Shown here: positions 3,524-5,084 of the stretch, in pieces
Layout: each line of letters begins with the position of its first letter
Numbering within the stretch: the stretch's first letter is position 1
Origin: Campylobacterales bacterium
GTDB taxonomy: Bacteria; Campylobacterota; Campylobacteria; Campylobacterales; JALSKU01
NCBI GenBank assembly: GCA_027023175.1
Contig: JALVWW010000015.1
Location: 1 to 5,084, forward strand
Direction: 5' to 3'
DNA: 5,084 nucleotides
The notes under the pieces: model-generated
The model's database searches: none
What the model was told of the DNA's origin: nothing
What the model saw: only the letters and a program-made list of their open reading frames with translations
Translations under genes and position numbers: made by a program

Positions 3524-5084
3524 ATGAGAAGTGACGAAGTCAAAAAAGGGTACCAAAGAGCACCCCATAGAAGTCTTTTTAGAGCGACAGGCGTAAAGGA
3601 TGAAGATTTTGACAAACCGTTTATCGGTGTAGCAAACTCTTTTATAGAGATAATTCCCGGACATTTTTTTCTGGATAAGTATGCCAAAATCATAAAAGAT
3701 GAGATAAGAAAATGCGGTTGTGTGCCATTTGAATTTAATACTATAGGAGTTGATGATGGGATTGCTATGGGACATGACGGTATGCTTTACTCTCTTCCGA
3801 GTCGTGAAATTATAGCCAATTCTATTGAAACCGTTATGAATGCCCATAAACTTGATGCAATGATTTGTATCCCCAATTGTGACAAGATAACTCCCGGTAT
3901 GGTTATGGGAGCTTTAAGAGTAAATGTTCCTACCGTATTTGTTACCGGAGGCCCTATGAAAGCGGGAGTTTTAAATGACGGAACTTCAGTAGATCTTGCA
4001 ACGGTATTTGAAGGTGTAGGTCAATTTGAAGCAGGTGAAATAAGTGAAGAAAAATTGGTAGAGCTTGAGTGTGTGGCATGCCCTGGTGGAGGAAGTTGCA
4101 GTGGAATGTTTACCGCAAATAGTATGAATACTTTATTAGAAGCAATGGGGGTTGCGTTAAAAGGAAACGGAACTATTTTGGCTTTGACTCCCGAGAGAGA
4201 AGAGCTTTTAAGAATTGCAGCTAGAAGAGTTTGCGAAATAGCAAAATCTAAAGAGTTAAGTGAAAAATTCAGATTTAAAAATATACTAAATGAAAAAGCG
4301 GTCAATAATGCATTTGCAGTTGACATGGCAATGGGTGGAAGCACTAACACAGTTTTGCATATGTTAGCCATAGCAAATGAAGCGGGAGTTGACTTTGACT
4401 TGGCAAAAATAAATGAAATGAGTAAAAAAGTTTCTCATATTGCTAAAATTTCTCCGTCTCTTTCTACTGTTCACATGGAAGATATAAATAGAGCAGGTGG
4501 AGTTAGTGCTGTTATGAAAGAGATAACAAAAAGAGGTAACGATGTGTTAGCGCTCGATAATTTAACAATAGAGGGTGAAACTATCGGTGAGAGGATAGAG
4601 GATGCCAACATAACAGATACTAACATTATTCACAAGATTGACAATCCTTATAGTGAAGTGGGAGGACTTGCTATACTTTATGGAAACTTGGCTACAGAGG
4701 GAGCTGTTGTAAAAACTGCGGGTGTTATACCTAGTATGAGAAAATTTAGCGGTCGTGCAGTCTGTTTTGACTCCCAAGATGAGGCGATAGCCGGTATCAC
4801 GGGAGGAAAAGTAAAAGCGGGAGATGTAGTAGTTATCAGATACGAAGGACCAAAAGGAGGTCCCGGTATGCAAGAGATGCTAAGCCCTACTTCACTTATC
4901 ATGGGAATGGGGCTTGGAGAGTCAGTGGGTTTGATAACTGATGGAAGATTTAGTGGAGCAACACATGGAGTGAGTATTGGTCATGTTTCTCCTGAAGCTG
5001 CTGAAGGCGGTTTGATAGGCTTGTTAAAAGATGGCGACATTATAGAGATAGATGTTGATAATTATAGTATCAATGCAAAACTAA
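3524..5084 (+). CDS. ilvD: Dihydroxy-acid dehydratase (3' end outside window)
   Basis: IlvD dehydrates 2,3-dihydroxy-isovalerate and 2,3-dihydroxy-3-methylvalerate to the 2-keto acids, the step before the last in valine and isoleucine synthesis, in the cytoplasm. The frame is open for 520 codons to the window edge; the family is about 560 residues, so about 40 are missing. Signatures in order are RAPHRSLFRATG (12-23), NSFIEIIPGH (38-47), FNTIGVDDGIAMGHDGM (71-87), PNCDKITPGM (117-126) with Cys119 as an iron-sulfur ligand, Asp120 as a metal ligand and Lys121 as the residue carbamylated in homologues, ACPGGGSCSGMFTANSM (185-201) with Cys192 as a second cluster ligand, DMAMGGSTNT, and DGRFSGATHG (473-482) with Ser477 as the likely catalytic base. 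The NSF...PGH segment has no Cys where the plant-type [2Fe-2S] enzymes do, so it resembles the oxygen-sensitive [4Fe-4S] E. coli type. No frameshift was found. It is divergent from the tRNA cluster. Confidence 0.97.
   Translation, partial: MRSDEVKKGYQRAPHRSLFRATGVKDEDFDKPFIGVANSFIEIIPGHFFLDKYAKIIKDEIRKCGCVPFEFNTIGVDDGIAMGHDGMLYSLPSREIIANSIETVMNAHKLDAMICIPNCDKITPGMVMGALRVNVPTVFVTGGPMKAGVLNDGTSVDLATVFEGVGQFEAGEISEEKLVELECVACPGGGSCSGMFTANSMNTLLEAMGVALKGNGTILALTPEREELLRIAARRVCEIAKSKELSEKFRFKNILNEKAVNNAFAVDMAMGGSTNTVLHMLAIANEAGVDFDLAKINEMSKKVSHIAKISPSLSTVHMEDINRAGGVSAVMKEITKRGNDVLALDNLTIEGETIGERIEDANITDTNIIHKIDNPYSEVGGLAILYGNLATEGAVVKTAGVIPSMRKFSGRAVCFDSQDEAIAGITGGKVKAGDVVVIRYEGPKGGPGMQEMLSPTSLIMGMGLGESVGLITDGRFSGATHGVSIGHVSPEAAEGGLIGLLKDGDIIEIDVDNYSINAKL

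Noticed and set aside
3449..4902. Several minus-strand frames opposite ilvD
   Set aside because: They are shadows of ilvD, which has continuous conserved protein signatures on the plus strand.

Overview
The window is AT-rich DNA whose codon use, short spacers and gene content suggest a Campylobacterota (epsilonproteobacterial) chromosome, perhaps a Sulfurimonas- or Sulfurovum-like lineage. This assignment rests on the protein flavour and on the Gly-Leu-Cys-Ser tRNA order; no marker gene in the window proves it.

Layout, left to right. (1) 1-912: the C-terminal 303 codons of an FAD-dependent dehydrogenase of the COG2509 type, plus strand, cut by the window edge. (2) 922-1362: a small four-helix membrane methyltransferase of the ICMT/PEMT type, minus strand, converging on the previous gene with a 9-base gap. 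(3) 1417-2069: a complete type II toxin-antitoxin operon, hicA then hicB, minus strand, with a consensus sigma70 promoter and a perfect palindrome covering its -10 box. (4) 2192-2607: decayed mobile or defence DNA. It holds a 124-bp element with imperfect 29-bp terminal inverted repeats, abutting the broken C-terminal end of a prokaryotic Argonaute (Piwi domain). (5) 2739-3432: four minus-strand tRNA genes in the order of transcription Gly(GCC), Leu(UAA), Cys(GCA), Ser(UGA), all with encoded CCA. The Gly and Leu genes are separated by 314 bp of non-coding DNA packed with hairpins and an exact 53-bp direct repeat. (6) 3524-5084: ilvD, dihydroxy-acid dehydratase, plus strand, running off the right edge and transcribed divergently from the tRNA cluster.

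The two ends are housekeeping genes (redox; branched-chain amino acid synthesis). The middle, about 1.4-3.36 kb, looks like an accessory island lodged against the 3' end of a tRNA-Ser gene. It keeps an intact toxin-antitoxin pair, the wreck of an Argonaute defence gene, a small transposon-like remnant and a palindrome array. I see no complete new system. The most notable items are the Argonaute remnant and the structured repeat block inside the tRNA cluster.
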